A stretch of 64,000 bases of DNA from Clostridium_AD sp050717635. GTDB taxonomy: Bacteria > Bacillota > Clostridia > Clostridiales > Clostridiaceae. Every line of letters starts with the position of its first letter. Within the stretch, counting starts at the first letter, position 1. This document shows, one piece after another, positions 27,421 through 37,185 of this stretch. The notes under the pieces were generated by a model. It worked only from the letters and a program-made list of their open reading frames with translations, had not been told where the DNA came from and made no database searches. The translations under genes were made by a program, and so were the position numbers. The stretch lies in contig NZ_JBOITO010000002.1 in NCBI RefSeq assembly GCF_050717635.1, positions 124,001 through 188,000 on the forward strand, written 5' to 3'.

Positions 27421-29148
27421 ATGAGTAAGAAATCGAACAAAAACAATATAAACGTAGTACTTGCTCTAGGAGCAATAGCTGGAGCAGCGGCTGTAGCAAC
27501 TATTGGTGTAAAGAAATTTAGCGATAGATCTAAAGCAACAAAAAATTTACCTCAAAATAGAGAGAATAAAGATAGACAGGTTTACTTCGTCGGTGGAGGG
27601 CTAGCTTCCTTAGCTGGGGCTGCTTATCTTGTACGAGATTGTAAATTTAAAGGTGAAAATATTCATATTATTGAAGGAATGAAAATTCTAGGAGGTAGTA
27701 ATGATGGCGCAGGGGATGCCATAAATGGTTATGTATGCCGTGGTGGTAGAATGTTAAATGAAGAAACCTATGAAAATTTTTGGGAACTATTTTCAGATAT
27801 ACCATCACTAGATATGCTAGGTAAAAGTGTTAAAGAAGAAATTCTTAATTTTGATCACCTGCATCCAACACATGCACAAGCACGTTTAATTGATAAAGAT
27901 GGGGCGATTTTAGATGTTACTAGTATGGGATTTAACAATATTGATCGAATAACTCTTGGTAAACTTATGATTACATCAGAAGAAAAACTTGATAATAAGA
28001 CTATTGAGGAGTGGTTTAGCAATACACCACATTTCTTTGAAACTAATTTTTGGTATATGTGGCAGACAACCTTTGCTTTCCAAAAGTGGTCCAGTCTTTT
28101 TGAGTTTAAGCGCTACATGGAACGTATGATTTTTGAATTTTCTCGTATTGAAACGTTAGAGGGTGTTACACGTACTCCCTACAATCAATATGAATCTGTT
28201 ATTCTTCCATTAAAAGCTCACTTAGATAAATTTGGAGTTGATTTTAGTATGAATGCAACTGTAACTGATTTAGATTTTAGTTCAGGAGATGAAATTACAG
28301 TAAAGGCAATACATTTAGATGAAAATGAGAGTGAAAGAGTTATTGAATTAAATGATGGAGATGTTTGTATTATGACAAATGGATGCATGACTGATTGTGC
28401 GACTCTTGGTGATATGCACACACCAGCAGAATATAATGGTGAGAAGCCAATCTCTGGTGAACTTTGGTCGAAAATAGCTAAAAAGAAGAGAGGACTTGGA
28501 AATCCAGAGCCGTTTTTTGGACATCCTAATGAAACTAACTGGGAAAGCTTCACTGTGACTTGTAAGGGAAATAAATTCTTAAACTTAATTGAAAAATTCT
28601 CTACTAATATCCCAGGCAGTGGTGCATTAATGACTTTTAAGGATTCTAATTGGTTATTGAGCATAGTTGTTGCAGCTCAACCACATTTTAAGAATCAGCC
28701 TATTGATACAACTATGTTATGGGGATATAGCATATACACTGATAAAATTGGTGATTTTGTAAAGAAACCAATGCGTGATTGTACAGGTGAGGAAATGCTA
28801 ATAGAACTTCTACATCACTTGCATATGGAGGAGAAGCAAGAGGAAATTATGGAGACAGTAATTAATGTAATTCCATGTATGATGCCATATATAGATGCAC
28901 AATTCCAACCCCGTAAGATAACTGACCGTCCAAATGTTGTTCCAAAAGGCTCAACGAATTTTGCTATGATTAGTCAATTTGTTGAAATGCCAGAAGATAT
29001 GGTATTTACAGAAGAATACTCTGTCCGAGCAGCAAGAACTGCCATATATACGTTATTTGATGTAAGAGATAAAAAGATTTGCCCGGTAACGCCTTATAAG
29101 AGGAAGCCTAGAATAATAAAAGAAGCAATAAAAACTTCTTTTAGGTAA
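27421..29148 (+). CDS. Oleate hydratase, OhyRe-like subfamily, with N-terminal membrane anchor
   Basis: A 575-residue FAD-dependent fatty acid hydratase (MCRA family) that adds water to cis-9 double bonds to give 10-hydroxy acids. The Rossmann motif is GGGLASLAGAA (from residue 58). The segment CRGGRMLNEETYENFWEL and the phrase NFDHLHPTHAQARL match what I know of the monomeric Rhodococcus-type enzyme. In this type Met (here M111) replaces the glutamate found in the GGREME type. Residues 11-30 form a hydrophobic helix, so the enzyme is probably membrane-attached. ATG 27421 is chosen because GGAGG precedes it. Conserved TPYNQYESVILPL and FVEMPEDMVFTEEYSVR are present. Confidence 0.92.
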   Translation: MSKKSNKNNINVVLALGAIAGAAAVATIGVKKFSDRSKATKNLPQNRENKDRQVYFVGGGLASLAGAAYLVRDCKFKGENIHIIEGMKILGGSNDGAGDAINGYVCRGGRMLNEETYENFWELFSDIPSLDMLGKSVKEEILNFDHLHPTHAQARLIDKDGAILDVTSMGFNNIDRITLGKLMITSEEKLDNKTIEEWFSNTPHFFETNFWYMWQTTFAFQKWSSLFEFKRYMERMIFEFSRIETLEGVTRTPYNQYESVILPLKAHLDKFGVDFSMNATVTDLDFSSGDEITVKAIHLDENESERVIELNDGDVCIMTNGCMTDCATLGDMHTPAEYNGEKPISGELWSKIAKKKRGLGNPEPFFGHPNETNWESFTVTCKGNKFLNLIEKFSTNIPGSGALMTFKDSNWLLSIVVAAQPHFKNQPIDTTMLWGYSIYTDKIGDFVKKPMRDCTGEEMLIELLHHLHMEEKQEEIMETVINVIPCMMPYIDAQFQPRKITDRPNVVPKGSTNFAMISQFVEMPEDMVFTEEYSVRAARTAIYTLFDVRDKKICPVTPYKRKPRIIKEAIKTSFR

Positions 29149-29169
29149 AAACTAATAAAAAGTTATAAA

Positions 29170-29230
29170 AAAAGAACCGATTAGTTTAAAATGTACCCAT
29201 AGGGTACACATTAAATTTATCAGTTCTTTT
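29170..29230 (+). terminator. Terminator after oleate hydratase gene
   Basis: A long stem-loop: AAAAGAAC pairs with GTTCTTTT at the base, and GTACCC pairs with GGGTAC at the tip, with weaker AT pairs between. It begins about 20 bases after the stop codon. Confidence 0.75.
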
Positions 29231-29640
29231 AAGGGCTTATATAAATTTATATCTAATTAAAGGGGGACTCTAATTAAAAAAAATCAATCACCTTCTATTC
29301 GCTTATAATAACAATTATATGTGTCATTCTAGTGACAAAATTAAAAAGTAATTGTAAACTCCAATATTACGTGGATTTATTCTTATTTTACTTCTAAAAG
29401 AGATGTAACAAGAAAATATTGTAATATTAGATGGACAAAGATATAATGTTTGTAAAAGTTAAGTAATAATCTCAAATTTAGTATTATAAAAATTCGAGTA
29501 AATAGTTGCAGCTAAAAGTTTCATTAAGATAAAAAAGACCTTAAAGAGCTTATAGAAGAGTAGGTATGATTATCACTGCTTTAATGGTGAGCATCCACGT
29601 TTATGGAAATAAAGTGAATTAGAAGGCACAAAATACTTAC

Positions 29641-30199
29641 AAAGGGATACTACATGGTGAGGGATTTGTAAAAGTTTTCTATAAAGCATTAGAAGATGCC
29701 ACCGCAGATAACTTTGCAAGGATATTTATGACAGGTGTAAGTCCTATAATGCTAGATGATTTAACTAGTGGATTTAACATAACAAGGAACTACACATTAG
29801 ATAGAAATTGTAAAAGGTATATTAGAAGATTTATCAAATAGAGATCTAATACAAATGGATGAGAAAAATGTAAAGATGATGTTTCTTACCTTGCTGGGTG
29901 TAGATAGTACTTATTTTGTAAAAAGTGAAGATGAAATGAGCAATGGCTATGTAGATTTAATGCTAAGAAGAAAAATTCAGTTTAAAGACATAACTAAATT
30001 TCAATGGATTATAGAATTAAAATATATAAAAGAAAGTGACAGAAATACTTTGGAGAAAGTAAAGGAACATGGGCTAAAACAACTCCAAAGGTATGAAGCA
30101 AGTAAGATGGTTCAAAATGAGCTGGAAAAAGAGAGATTAAAGAAGATATTGATTATTGTGGTTGGGAAAAAAGACATTTATACTGCCACCTTGACGTAA
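29641..30199 (+). pseudogene. Degraded AAA-ATPase-like / PD-(D/E)XK nuclease family gene
   Basis: Two reading frames together match the family with an AAA-ATPase-like domain and a C-terminal DUF1703 nuclease-like domain. The first frame has FVKVFYKALEDATADNF and ARIFMTGVSPIMLDDLTSGF and then stops. A different frame continues VKGILEDLSNRDLIQ into an open stretch (29855-30199) with FQWIIELKYIKES, the nuclease-like motif. The N-terminal Walker region is lost. The 29231-29640 stretch is AT-rich with stops in all frames and may hold further decayed pieces. These genes are frequent, often multi-copy and often decayed in clostridia. Confidence 0.8.
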
Positions 30200-30248
30200 A
30201 GATAATAAAGGATTTTGGACTGAGATTTAGAGACAGATCAGTTCATTA

Positions 30249-30287
30249 AAACCCCCTTTTGGTCATTTAAGAACCAAAAGGGGGTTT
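30249..30287. terminator. Strong GC-core terminator
   Basis: A 15-bp perfect stem (AAACCCCCTTTTGGT / ACCAAAAGGGGGTTT) with a 9-base loop. It lies just past the stop of the minus-strand flavoprotein gene and also faces the pseudogene. Confidence 0.88.
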
Positions 30288-30297
30288 CTTTAAAAAA

Positions 30298-33006
30298 TTA
30301 TTTAGATTTACCAGTTATAAAAATTCCAGCTACAAATTTGTTGGCCTTTCTAATTGTAATTCTACCTTTACGCACAATCATATTTTTAAGAATTACTGGT
30401 TTAAGCTTTTCAATGGGGTAGCCTGCCTCGTCATATTTTCTCACAAGTGTAATAGCATCGAACTTACATCTGGTTGTACATGCACCGCAGCCTATACACA
30501 TGTATTCATCTCTAGTTGTAGCACCGCAGCCAAGGCAACGTTCTGCTTCCTTCTTCATTTGCTCTTCTGTAAATGTAGTTCTTAAATCCTTAAAGGTTTC
30601 TTTTGATTTCTTTCCATCCACGTGAAGTGGTCTTTGTCTCGGCATACGATCATAGCTTTCGAGAGTCAAGTTCTGTTTATCAAGTGCATGATAATCTCTC
30701 CTGTCACGACCGATAATTAAGCTTTGCCCTGGGTGAACATAACGATGGATTGAAATTGCACCTTCTTTACCCATAGCAATAGCATCGATAGCAAACTTAG
30801 GACCTGTCATTGCATCTCCACCTGCAAATACATCTGGCTCTCCTGTCTGAAGAGTAAAGGAATCTGCTTTTATTGTCTTGTTTGGGTTTAATTCTACTTT
30901 GCTGTTTTCGAGCAACTTGCCTAAGTCTATTCCTTGTCCTACTGAAATCAGAACATGTTTTGTCTTAACAATCTTAGTTTCATTTTCATCAAATACAGGA
31001 CTAAATCTTCCATTCTTGTCGAAAACTGAAAGACATTTTTTGAACTCTATACCTACTACGCGTCCATTTTCCTCTAGAATTCGTTTTGGACCCCAAGAAT
31101 TGTTGATGCCAATATCTTCTGACAATGCCTCGTCAATTTCTTCTTGAAGGGCTGGCATTTCTTTTTCACTCTCAAGGCAGAACATTTCAACCTGTGAAGC
31201 TCCTACTCTTGTAGCTGTTCTTGCAACGTCGATGGCAACATTACCACCACCGATTACAACTACGGTTCCTTCAAGTTTCATTTCATTACCAAGGTTTACT
31301 TCACGAAGAAAATCAACACCCGTAATTACACCTTCTGAATCTTCACCCTGGATACCTAGATTTCTACCTGCTTGAGCACCGATTGCAAGATAGAATGCTT
31401 CATATCCTTCAGTTCTAAGTTCTTTAAGGGTGACATCCTTGCCCACTTCAACACTTGTCTTGAACTCAACGCCTAATTCTCTCAATATATCGATTTCTGC
31501 ATTAATTACTTCTTTTTCCAATCTATATGATGGGATTCCAAGTGTAAGCATACCACCAAGTGCCTTTTGTTTTTCAAATACTGTTACCTTATAACCGTCA
31601 ATAGCTAAGTAGAAAGCACAAGACAATCCTGAAGGACCAGCACCCACAATGGCAATTTTCTTGCCGTATTCATGTCTAAGTGTTGGTACATAACGATTTT
31701 TCATGTTTAACTCTTGCTCTGCAATGAATTTTTTGATTTCATCTACAGCGACGGCATCATCAATATCAGCTCTTGTACATTCATCTTCACATTTTCTTGG
31801 ACATATACGTCCGCATACTGCTGGAAATGGATTTTCGTGTTTAATCAGTTCAAGTGCTTCTGTATATTTTCCTTGAGAAGCTAGCTTAATATAACCTTGA
31901 ACGGAAATATGAGCTGGACACCCTGTTTTACAAGGACTTGTACCAGTTTCAACAACATTTTGTCTATTGATACGATGATCAACATTCCATTTTTCTGGAC
32001 CCCAATCTGTATTAGATGGAAAATCCACTCTCTTTTTTTCTATAATAGGAGTTTTAGTACATAAATTTTGACCTAATTTTAAGGCATTAACAGGACAAAT
32101 CTCAACACATTCTCCACAAGCAACACATTTATCTTTATCTATTTGTGAAACATAATTTGAACGTATCATATCATTGTTAAGGAACATTCCAGCAATTCTA
32201 GTGGCAAAACATGAACAACCGCAGCAGTTACAAATTGCGTGAGTTTTTCCTGGACCATCTGTATTTGGTATTTGATGCATCAAACCATTTGCCTCGGCCC
32301 TTCTAATTATCTCAAAAGCTTCTTCCCTAGTAATTGCACGACCTCTGCCTGTACGGATATAGTATTCAGCAGCGTGTCCCAGCTGAATGCACATATCTTC
32401 CTTCAAGTGACCGCAACCTTCTCCCATAGCTTCTCTTGATGTACGGCAAGAACAATCGGAAACTGAGAAAATAGTATTTTCATTAAGATATTTGGAAATT
32501 TCCTCGTAGGAGGCTCTTTTGGTTTCTCCTTGAATAGATGTTTCGATAGGTATTACACGCATTGGTCCTGTTCCTACAGTAAAAATACCTGCAGTAGCCG
32601 GTGCTTTTTTTCTTCCGTAGGCCTCGAAAGCCTCCGCAGCTTGCTGAAAGTCTTTAACGCTTTTCTTGTCCGGGTGATTAACTATCATTTCCATGTGTCC
32701 TGGAACCCAAATCTCAAACCAGTATTTATCTACGCCTTCTTTTTCCCCAACTAGGCAAACACCGGCAATGGCCAAATCCCATAAGAGTTTAGCTGTTTCC
32801 TCTACAGATTTACCACAGAGAGCCGCAACTTCTTCTGCACTCTGTGGTTTACGCAATTCAAGACAAAGTGCTACGTCAGCCATTTCATCTGTAACAACAG
32901 GTTCTAGAATTTTATATTCCGGATATTCTGGCTTAATTTCTCCTTTTGAACCACTCTTTACCCTACTAATTTTATTTGCAAGTTCCAATAATTTTTTGTT
33001 TACCAT
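30298..33006 (-). CDS. Large Fe-S flavoprotein oxidoreductase, copy 1 (GltD-like)
   Basis: A 902-residue cytosolic redox protein. A small helix-turn-helix-like N-terminal region precedes a Cys-rich domain (SDCSCRTSREAMGEGC and CNCCGCSC). A two-cluster ferredoxin motif (CVACGECVEICP) comes next. A glutamate synthase small-subunit-like module follows, with four-Cys N-domain (CGRICPRKCEDECTR), FAD motif (IVGAGPSGLSCAFYLA) and NAD(P) motif (VVIGGGNVAIDVARTA). A final ferredoxin domain has CLGCG and CIGCGACTTRC. It should move electrons between NAD(P)H, FAD and several [4Fe-4S] clusters. It is a close paralogue of the protein at 41171-43873. ATG 33006 follows a GGGGGG ribosome binding site and matches the paralogue's start. 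Substrate unknown. Confidence 0.88.
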   Translation of the reverse strand: MVNKKLLELANKISRVKSGSKGEIKPEYPEYKILEPVVTDEMADVALCLELRKPQSAEEVAALCGKSVEETAKLLWDLAIAGVCLVGEKEGVDKYWFEIWVPGHMEMIVNHPDKKSVKDFQQAAEAFEAYGRKKAPATAGIFTVGTGPMRVIPIETSIQGETKRASYEEISKYLNENTIFSVSDCSCRTSREAMGEGCGHLKEDMCIQLGHAAEYYIRTGRGRAITREEAFEIIRRAEANGLMHQIPNTDGPGKTHAICNCCGCSCFATRIAGMFLNNDMIRSNYVSQIDKDKCVACGECVEICPVNALKLGQNLCTKTPIIEKKRVDFPSNTDWGPEKWNVDHRINRQNVVETGTSPCKTGCPAHISVQGYIKLASQGKYTEALELIKHENPFPAVCGRICPRKCEDECTRADIDDAVAVDEIKKFIAEQELNMKNRYVPTLRHEYGKKIAIVGAGPSGLSCAFYLAIDGYKVTVFEKQKALGGMLTLGIPSYRLEKEVINAEIDILRELGVEFKTSVEVGKDVTLKELRTEGYEAFYLAIGAQAGRNLGIQGEDSEGVITGVDFLREVNLGNEMKLEGTVVVIGGGNVAIDVARTATRVGASQVEMFCLESEKEMPALQEEIDEALSEDIGINNSWGPKRILEENGRVVGIEFKKCLSVFDKNGRFSPVFDENETKIVKTKHVLISVGQGIDLGKLLENSKVELNPNKTIKADSFTLQTGEPDVFAGGDAMTGPKFAIDAIAMGKEGAISIHRYVHPGQSLIIGRDRRDYHALDKQNLTLESYDRMPRQRPLHVDGKKSKETFKDLRTTFTEEQMKKEAERCLGCGATTRDEYMCIGCGACTTRCKFDAITLVRKYDEAGYPIEKLKPVILKNMIVRKGRITIRKANKFVAGIFITGKSK

Positions 33007-33183
33007 AAATATTACCCCCCGCATATTAAGTTTAACTATGCTGCAACTATTAGTTCCGTATCATAGCCCCCTTTAGTTCATCATAAATATGTATTTAATA
33101 TTTTCATTTGGAAATAAATAATCGTTTACAATCACATATTGTTGCCTTGAAACCTTAATAAATTATTCGCTTTAGTCATTTTA

Positions 33184-33345
33184 AGTATATTTAAAAATGA
33201 TATTATTGTCAAAAAAGTAACACACTTGCAATGTCAACGTTTGTAAACTTTCTATTTGGAGCATAGTTTGCACACTAAATATGAAATAAATGTGTATTAA
33301 GAGATTATAAGAAAGATTACTGTGCACACAAGTGTAAACTGTACT
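33184..33345 (-). promoter_or_regulatory. Promoter and operator region of Fe-S flavoprotein copy 1
   Basis: Read on the minus strand, TTGACA (33207-33212) and TATACT (33184-33189) are separated by 17 bases, a near-ideal sigma-A promoter. Upstream lie CAAGTGTGTTAC, an AACGTT-centred dyad (about 33233-33245) and AGTTTACACTTGTG (about 33327-33340). The same elements in the same order are found before the DUF5692-hypB-flavoprotein operon at 45.65-45.82 kb. The 5' untranslated leader is about 170 bases and contains TTGTAAACG, also shared. Confidence 0.8.
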
Positions 33346-33502
33346 TGAAAATAAAAAAAGTTTCAATGATTAAGAGTCATCTAAGCAAATCTATTCATAG
33401 CAGGTATCAGCGAAGCGAGTTTACTAATAGTTAAAAAAAGCAATTGATAACAATTATTAAATGATATATAATAAACGTATCAATAACTAAGGAAGTGGTT
33501 GT

Positions 33503-33622
33503 ATGGAATTTGAAGGGATTATGTTGTATTTAGACTGCCATAGCACAAAGCTAGAAAACAGTTCAAAGGGGAGATACCATGAAAAATATAATAGAAGTTC
33601 GGGATTTTGTAAAGAAGTATGA
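33503..33622 (+). CDS. Possible 39-codon leader peptide overlapping the ABC ATPase start
   Basis: ATG 33503 with GGAAGTGG upstream opens a 39-residue frame. It runs past the ATPase start in a different frame and stops at 33622. The overlap is 44 bases. It has no recognisable domain. It could be a leader peptide controlling the drug-type exporter, or chance. No other gene is seen in 33346-33578. Confidence 0.25.
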   Translation: MEFEGIMLYLDCHSTKLENSSKGRYHEKYNRSSGFCKEV

Positions 33623-34493
33623 TAAGTTTACAGCAGTTGACAATGTGACTTTTGAGGTAGAAGAAGGAAGCATATTCGCGTTTTTAGGGCCGAATGGGGC
33701 CGGTAAAAGCACAACCATCAATACACTGTGTACCATATTCGATAAGACCTCAGGAACCCTAATAATTGATGGTAAAGACGTTTCAAATGAAAAGGATGCG
33801 GTTAGAAGTGTCATTGGGGTTGTTTTCCAGGAACCAACATTGGATAATAAAATGACCGTTCTGGAAAATTTAATTATGCATTGTCATTTTTATGGTATTC
33901 CTAAAAGCGAATCCACTGAGCGTATCCAATTTGTTTTAAATTTAGTGGATTTACTGGATTGGAAAAAAGCAATGGTAAGTAGTCTGTCCGGTGGGATGAA
34001 ACGGCGTGTGGAAATAGCTAGATCACTCCTCCACTACCCAAAAGTATTATTTTTAGATGAGCCAACCACAGGACTTGATCCTCAAACAAGGGCTCACATG
34101 TGGGATTATATTGTAAAGCTTCAAAAGGAGAAGAATATTACTATTTTTCTAACAACACATTACATGGAGGAGGCAGAGATTTGTAGTAAAGTTGCCATTA
34201 TGGATGCAGGAAAAATAGTTGCGATAGACACTCCATATCGTTTAAAACAGCAATATACAAAGGATAGAGCAAATATTACAACCGTTGACGAGCAAGGGCT
34301 GGAGATATTGCTAGATGCGGCAGGGTTTATTTACAAGAAAAAAACAGGTTATTATTCCATTGAAGTTGATAGTATACCAAAACTTATGGAGATATTAAGT
34401 GAGCAGAAAGCAGCGATAACAGATTTGGAAATTAAAAAAGGTACATTGAATGATGTATTCTTAGAAATTACCGGAAAAGATATAAGGAAGTGA
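33579..34493 (+). CDS. ABC transporter ATP-binding protein (DrrA-like)
   Basis: A 304-residue ATPase of the drug/daunorubicin exporter class. Walker A is GPNGAGKS, Q loop FQEPTLD, signature SLSGGMKRRVEIA, Walker B LFLDEPTTGLD and switch FLTTHYMEE. The C-terminal 80 residues are the DrrA-type extension ending NDVFLEITGKDIRK. GGGGAG precedes the start. It pairs with the permease that begins eight bases later. It resembles the ATPase at 5641-6573, including the same C-terminal phrase, but serves a single permease. Confidence 0.93.
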   Translation: MKNIIEVRDFVKKYDKFTAVDNVTFEVEEGSIFAFLGPNGAGKSTTINTLCTIFDKTSGTLIIDGKDVSNEKDAVRSVIGVVFQEPTLDNKMTVLENLIMHCHFYGIPKSESTERIQFVLNLVDLLDWKKAMVSSLSGGMKRRVEIARSLLHYPKVLFLDEPTTGLDPQTRAHMWDYIVKLQKEKNITIFLTTHYMEEAEICSKVAIMDAGKIVAIDTPYRLKQQYTKDRANITTVDEQGLEILLDAAGFIYKKKTGYYSIEVDSIPKLMEILSEQKAAITDLEIKKGTLNDVFLEITGKDIRK

Positions 34494-34500
34494 TAAAATT

Positions 34501-35337
34501 ATGGATATTATAGTAGCATTATGGTTTAGAAACATTAAAATTTTTGTTCGCAATCGTGTTCAATTAGTTTTCACTATTATCATGCCATTCTTCTTTTTAT
34601 ATGTGTTTAGTTCCATATTTAAAAATGACAATATTCAAAATCCAGTAAACTATATGTTGGCGGGTATTGTGATAACCACTGTCTTCCAAACATCACTAAC
34701 CATCGCAACAAGTACCATTGAAGATATAGTTTCGGGATTTATGAAGGAAGTGTTAGTAAGCCCAGTTAAGCGAATCCAGATTGCCGCAGGTCAGCTATTA
34801 TCAGCAGCAACAATAGCAACTATGCAAGGTATTATTATTTTATTAATTGGTTATTTTATAGGGCTTCAGTTTACATCTTGGATAACACCATTTGCAGTAA
34901 TTATTGTTATGGTTGTAGTTGGACTTGTATTTTCGGGGTTAGGACTATTTTTAGCGGCTCTGGTTAAGAATTCTCAAACATTTCAAATTGTAGTAACGGC
35001 CATTACAATGCCTATGACGTTCCTTTGTGGCGCATATATACCGCTTTCAATGTTGCCAAAAACATTACAATATATTGCGTATCTCAATCCAATGACGTAT
35101 ACAACAGCATTTTTTAGAACAATTATACTGGAAAAGACATCATTAACAACGAGTCAAATGGTAGCAGAACAACTTGCTTTTAAAATAGGTAGTTTTGTAA
35201 TTACGCCTCCTATCAGCATGGCTATTGTACTCATTTTCGGACTCGTATTTTTACTATTGTCAACTTATGTTTTCTCAAAAGTTGATTTTTCTAGGATTAA
35301 TCGCTCAAAAAGTAAAGAAGCTGATATATGGAGTTAA
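34501..35337 (+). CDS. ABC-2 type transporter permease (DrrB-like)
   Basis: A 278-residue permease with six hydrophobic segments and the ABC-2 family phrase FLCGAYIPLSMLPKTLQYIAYLNPMTY. A single such subunit normally forms a homodimer. With the preceding ATPase it makes a complete exporter, probably for hydrophobic compounds. A terminator follows directly. Confidence 0.92.
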   Translation: MDIIVALWFRNIKIFVRNRVQLVFTIIMPFFFLYVFSSIFKNDNIQNPVNYMLAGIVITTVFQTSLTIATSTIEDIVSGFMKEVLVSPVKRIQIAAGQLLSAATIATMQGIIILLIGYFIGLQFTSWITPFAVIIVMVVVGLVFSGLGLFLAALVKNSQTFQIVVTAITMPMTFLCGAYIPLSMLPKTLQYIAYLNPMTYTTAFFRTIILEKTSLTTSQMVAEQLAFKIGSFVITPPISMAIVLIFGLVFLLLSTYVFSKVDFSRINRSKSKEADIWS

Positions 35338-35345
35338 TAATAATA

Positions 35346-35380
35346 AAAAAATCACAGGTTTAGGTAACCTGTGATTTTTT
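35346..35380. terminator. Bidirectional terminator between permease and ftsH
   Basis: A 15-bp stem (AAAAAATCACAGGTT / AACCTGTGATTTTTT) with a 5-base loop between convergent genes. It ends three bases before the ftsH stop codon. Confidence 0.92.
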
Positions 35381-35382
35381 TA

Positions 35383-37185
35383 TTAGCTTCTTGCAAATAT
35401 TTCTTGGAAATCAACTGCTTCAAGCTTCTCACGTACTAAAAGCTCTTCTGCAACAGCATTAAGTTTACTTCTATTTGCAGTTAAAATTGTCAAAGCTTTT
35501 TGATATGCTTCATCTATAAGTTTTTTTATTTCTACGTCTATTTTGTTTAAAGTTTCTTCACTAAAGCTTTTACTTTTACCCATGTCTCTTCCAAGGAATA
35601 CCTCATCAGAGCTACCTGAACCAAATGCAATTGGACCAATAGTGTCACTCATACCGTAATCCATTATCATCTTTCTTGCAATTGTAGTTGCTCTCTCGAT
35701 ATCGTTGCTTGCGCCAGTACTTATATCCCCAATAACTAGTTTTTCAGCGACTCTTCCACCTAGTAGGCCCACAATTTCTTCTTCTAGTCTTGACTTCGAC
35801 ATATACGAACTGTCTTCATCTGGAAGACGCATAGTATATCCACCAGCCCTTCCTCTTGGAACTATACTTATCTGGTGAACAGGATCTGACATTGGAAGTA
35901 AATTCATTACAATTGCATGGCCTGCTTCATGATATGCGGTAAGCCTTCTATCTGCTTCGATTATCACTCTGCTTTTCTTTTCAGGTCCGGCAATTATTCT
36001 TGTAACTGCTTCTTCAAGTTCATCCATTCCTATAAGCTTTTTATCTTTTCGTACAGTTAAAAGTGCCGATTCATTCATTAAGTTCTCAATGTCTGCGCCT
36101 GTAAATCCAGGTGTCCTTTTAGCAAGCACGTTAAGTTTAACTTCTGGGTCAAGATGTTTATTTTTTGAATGGACTGCTAAAATTTCTTCTCTACCTTTAG
36201 AATCAGGTAAACCAACAAGTATTTGTCTGTCGAATCTACCTGGTCTTAGTAGTGCTGGGTCAAGTACATCAGCTCTATTTGTAGCTGCAATCATTATTAT
36301 TCCTTCATTTTCCCCAAATCCATCCATCTCAACTAGCAGTTGGTTTAATGTTTGTTCACGTTCATCATTTCCTCCACCAACGCCGGCACCTCTTTGTCTT
36401 CCAACAGCGTCAATTTCATCTATAAAAATTATGCAAGGTGAGTTCTTTTTTGCTTGCTCAAATAAATCACGTACTCTAGAAGCTCCAACGCCTACAAACA
36501 TTTCTACAAAATCCGAACCTGAGATGCTGAAAAATGGTACTCCGGCTTCTCCTGAAATAGCTCTTGCAAGAAGTGTCTTACCAGTTCCTGGAGGCCCTAT
36601 TAGTAAAACTCCCTTTGGTATGCGAGCGCCCATATCCATATATCTTTTAGGCTGTTTTAGAAAATCGACTATCTCTGCAAGCTCAGCTTTTTCTTCATCT
36701 GCTCCTGCAACATCAGTAAAACTAACTTTTTTAGCATTAGGATCGGATAGTTTTGCTTTACTTTTACCAAAATTCATTACACCACCGCTTCCACCGGCAC
36801 CCTTTGACCGCTTCAGGAATATAAATCCAAATCCTACAAGCATTAATACAAATAATACATTAGGCAAAACCTGCAACCACATTTCAAAATCGGATGGTTT
36901 TAGGTATGTTTCTTGAACATTGGAGCCTTTTGGATTAGCTTCAATGAACTGATTTAATCTAGCGGCCGGAACAATCGTATTATATGTAGTTCCGTTTTTT
37001 AAAGTTCCCGAAACTGACCTTTGATCATCTTCCACCACGAAGCTCTTTATATTATTATTTGTCCAATCGCTTTGGAACTGAGTAAAATTAATATTTGTTG
37101 ACGTCTGATCTGTTTTAAAAAATAAAGATACTGCGATAATAACAAGAATTATAGCCAAAATAGCAATATTTGATTTCTTTTTCAT
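35383..37185 (-). CDS. ftsH: ATP-dependent zinc metalloprotease FtsH
   Basis: A 600-residue membrane AAA+ protease. Transmembrane segments lie at about 4-23 and 104-124 around a small external domain. Walker A is GPPGTGKT (197-204), Walker B FIDEIDA, the second region of homology ATNRADVLDPALLRPGR and the zinc site HEAGH (419-423). It degrades misfolded membrane and regulatory proteins. AGAGAGGTG precedes the start. It stands alone, without the tilS-hpt neighbours usual for ftsH in Firmicutes, so it may be an additional copy. Confidence 0.96.
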   Translation of the reverse strand: MKKKSNIAILAIILVIIAVSLFFKTDQTSTNINFTQFQSDWTNNNIKSFVVEDDQRSVSGTLKNGTTYNTIVPAARLNQFIEANPKGSNVQETYLKPSDFEMWLQVLPNVLFVLMLVGFGFIFLKRSKGAGGSGGVMNFGKSKAKLSDPNAKKVSFTDVAGADEEKAELAEIVDFLKQPKRYMDMGARIPKGVLLIGPPGTGKTLLARAISGEAGVPFFSISGSDFVEMFVGVGASRVRDLFEQAKKNSPCIIFIDEIDAVGRQRGAGVGGGNDEREQTLNQLLVEMDGFGENEGIIMIAATNRADVLDPALLRPGRFDRQILVGLPDSKGREEILAVHSKNKHLDPEVKLNVLAKRTPGFTGADIENLMNESALLTVRKDKKLIGMDELEEAVTRIIAGPEKKSRVIIEADRRLTAYHEAGHAIVMNLLPMSDPVHQISIVPRGRAGGYTMRLPDEDSSYMSKSRLEEEIVGLLGGRVAEKLVIGDISTGASNDIERATTIARKMIMDYGMSDTIGPIAFGSGSSDEVFLGRDMGKSKSFSEETLNKIDVEIKKLIDEAYQKALTILTANRSKLNAVAEELLVREKLEAVDFQEIFARS

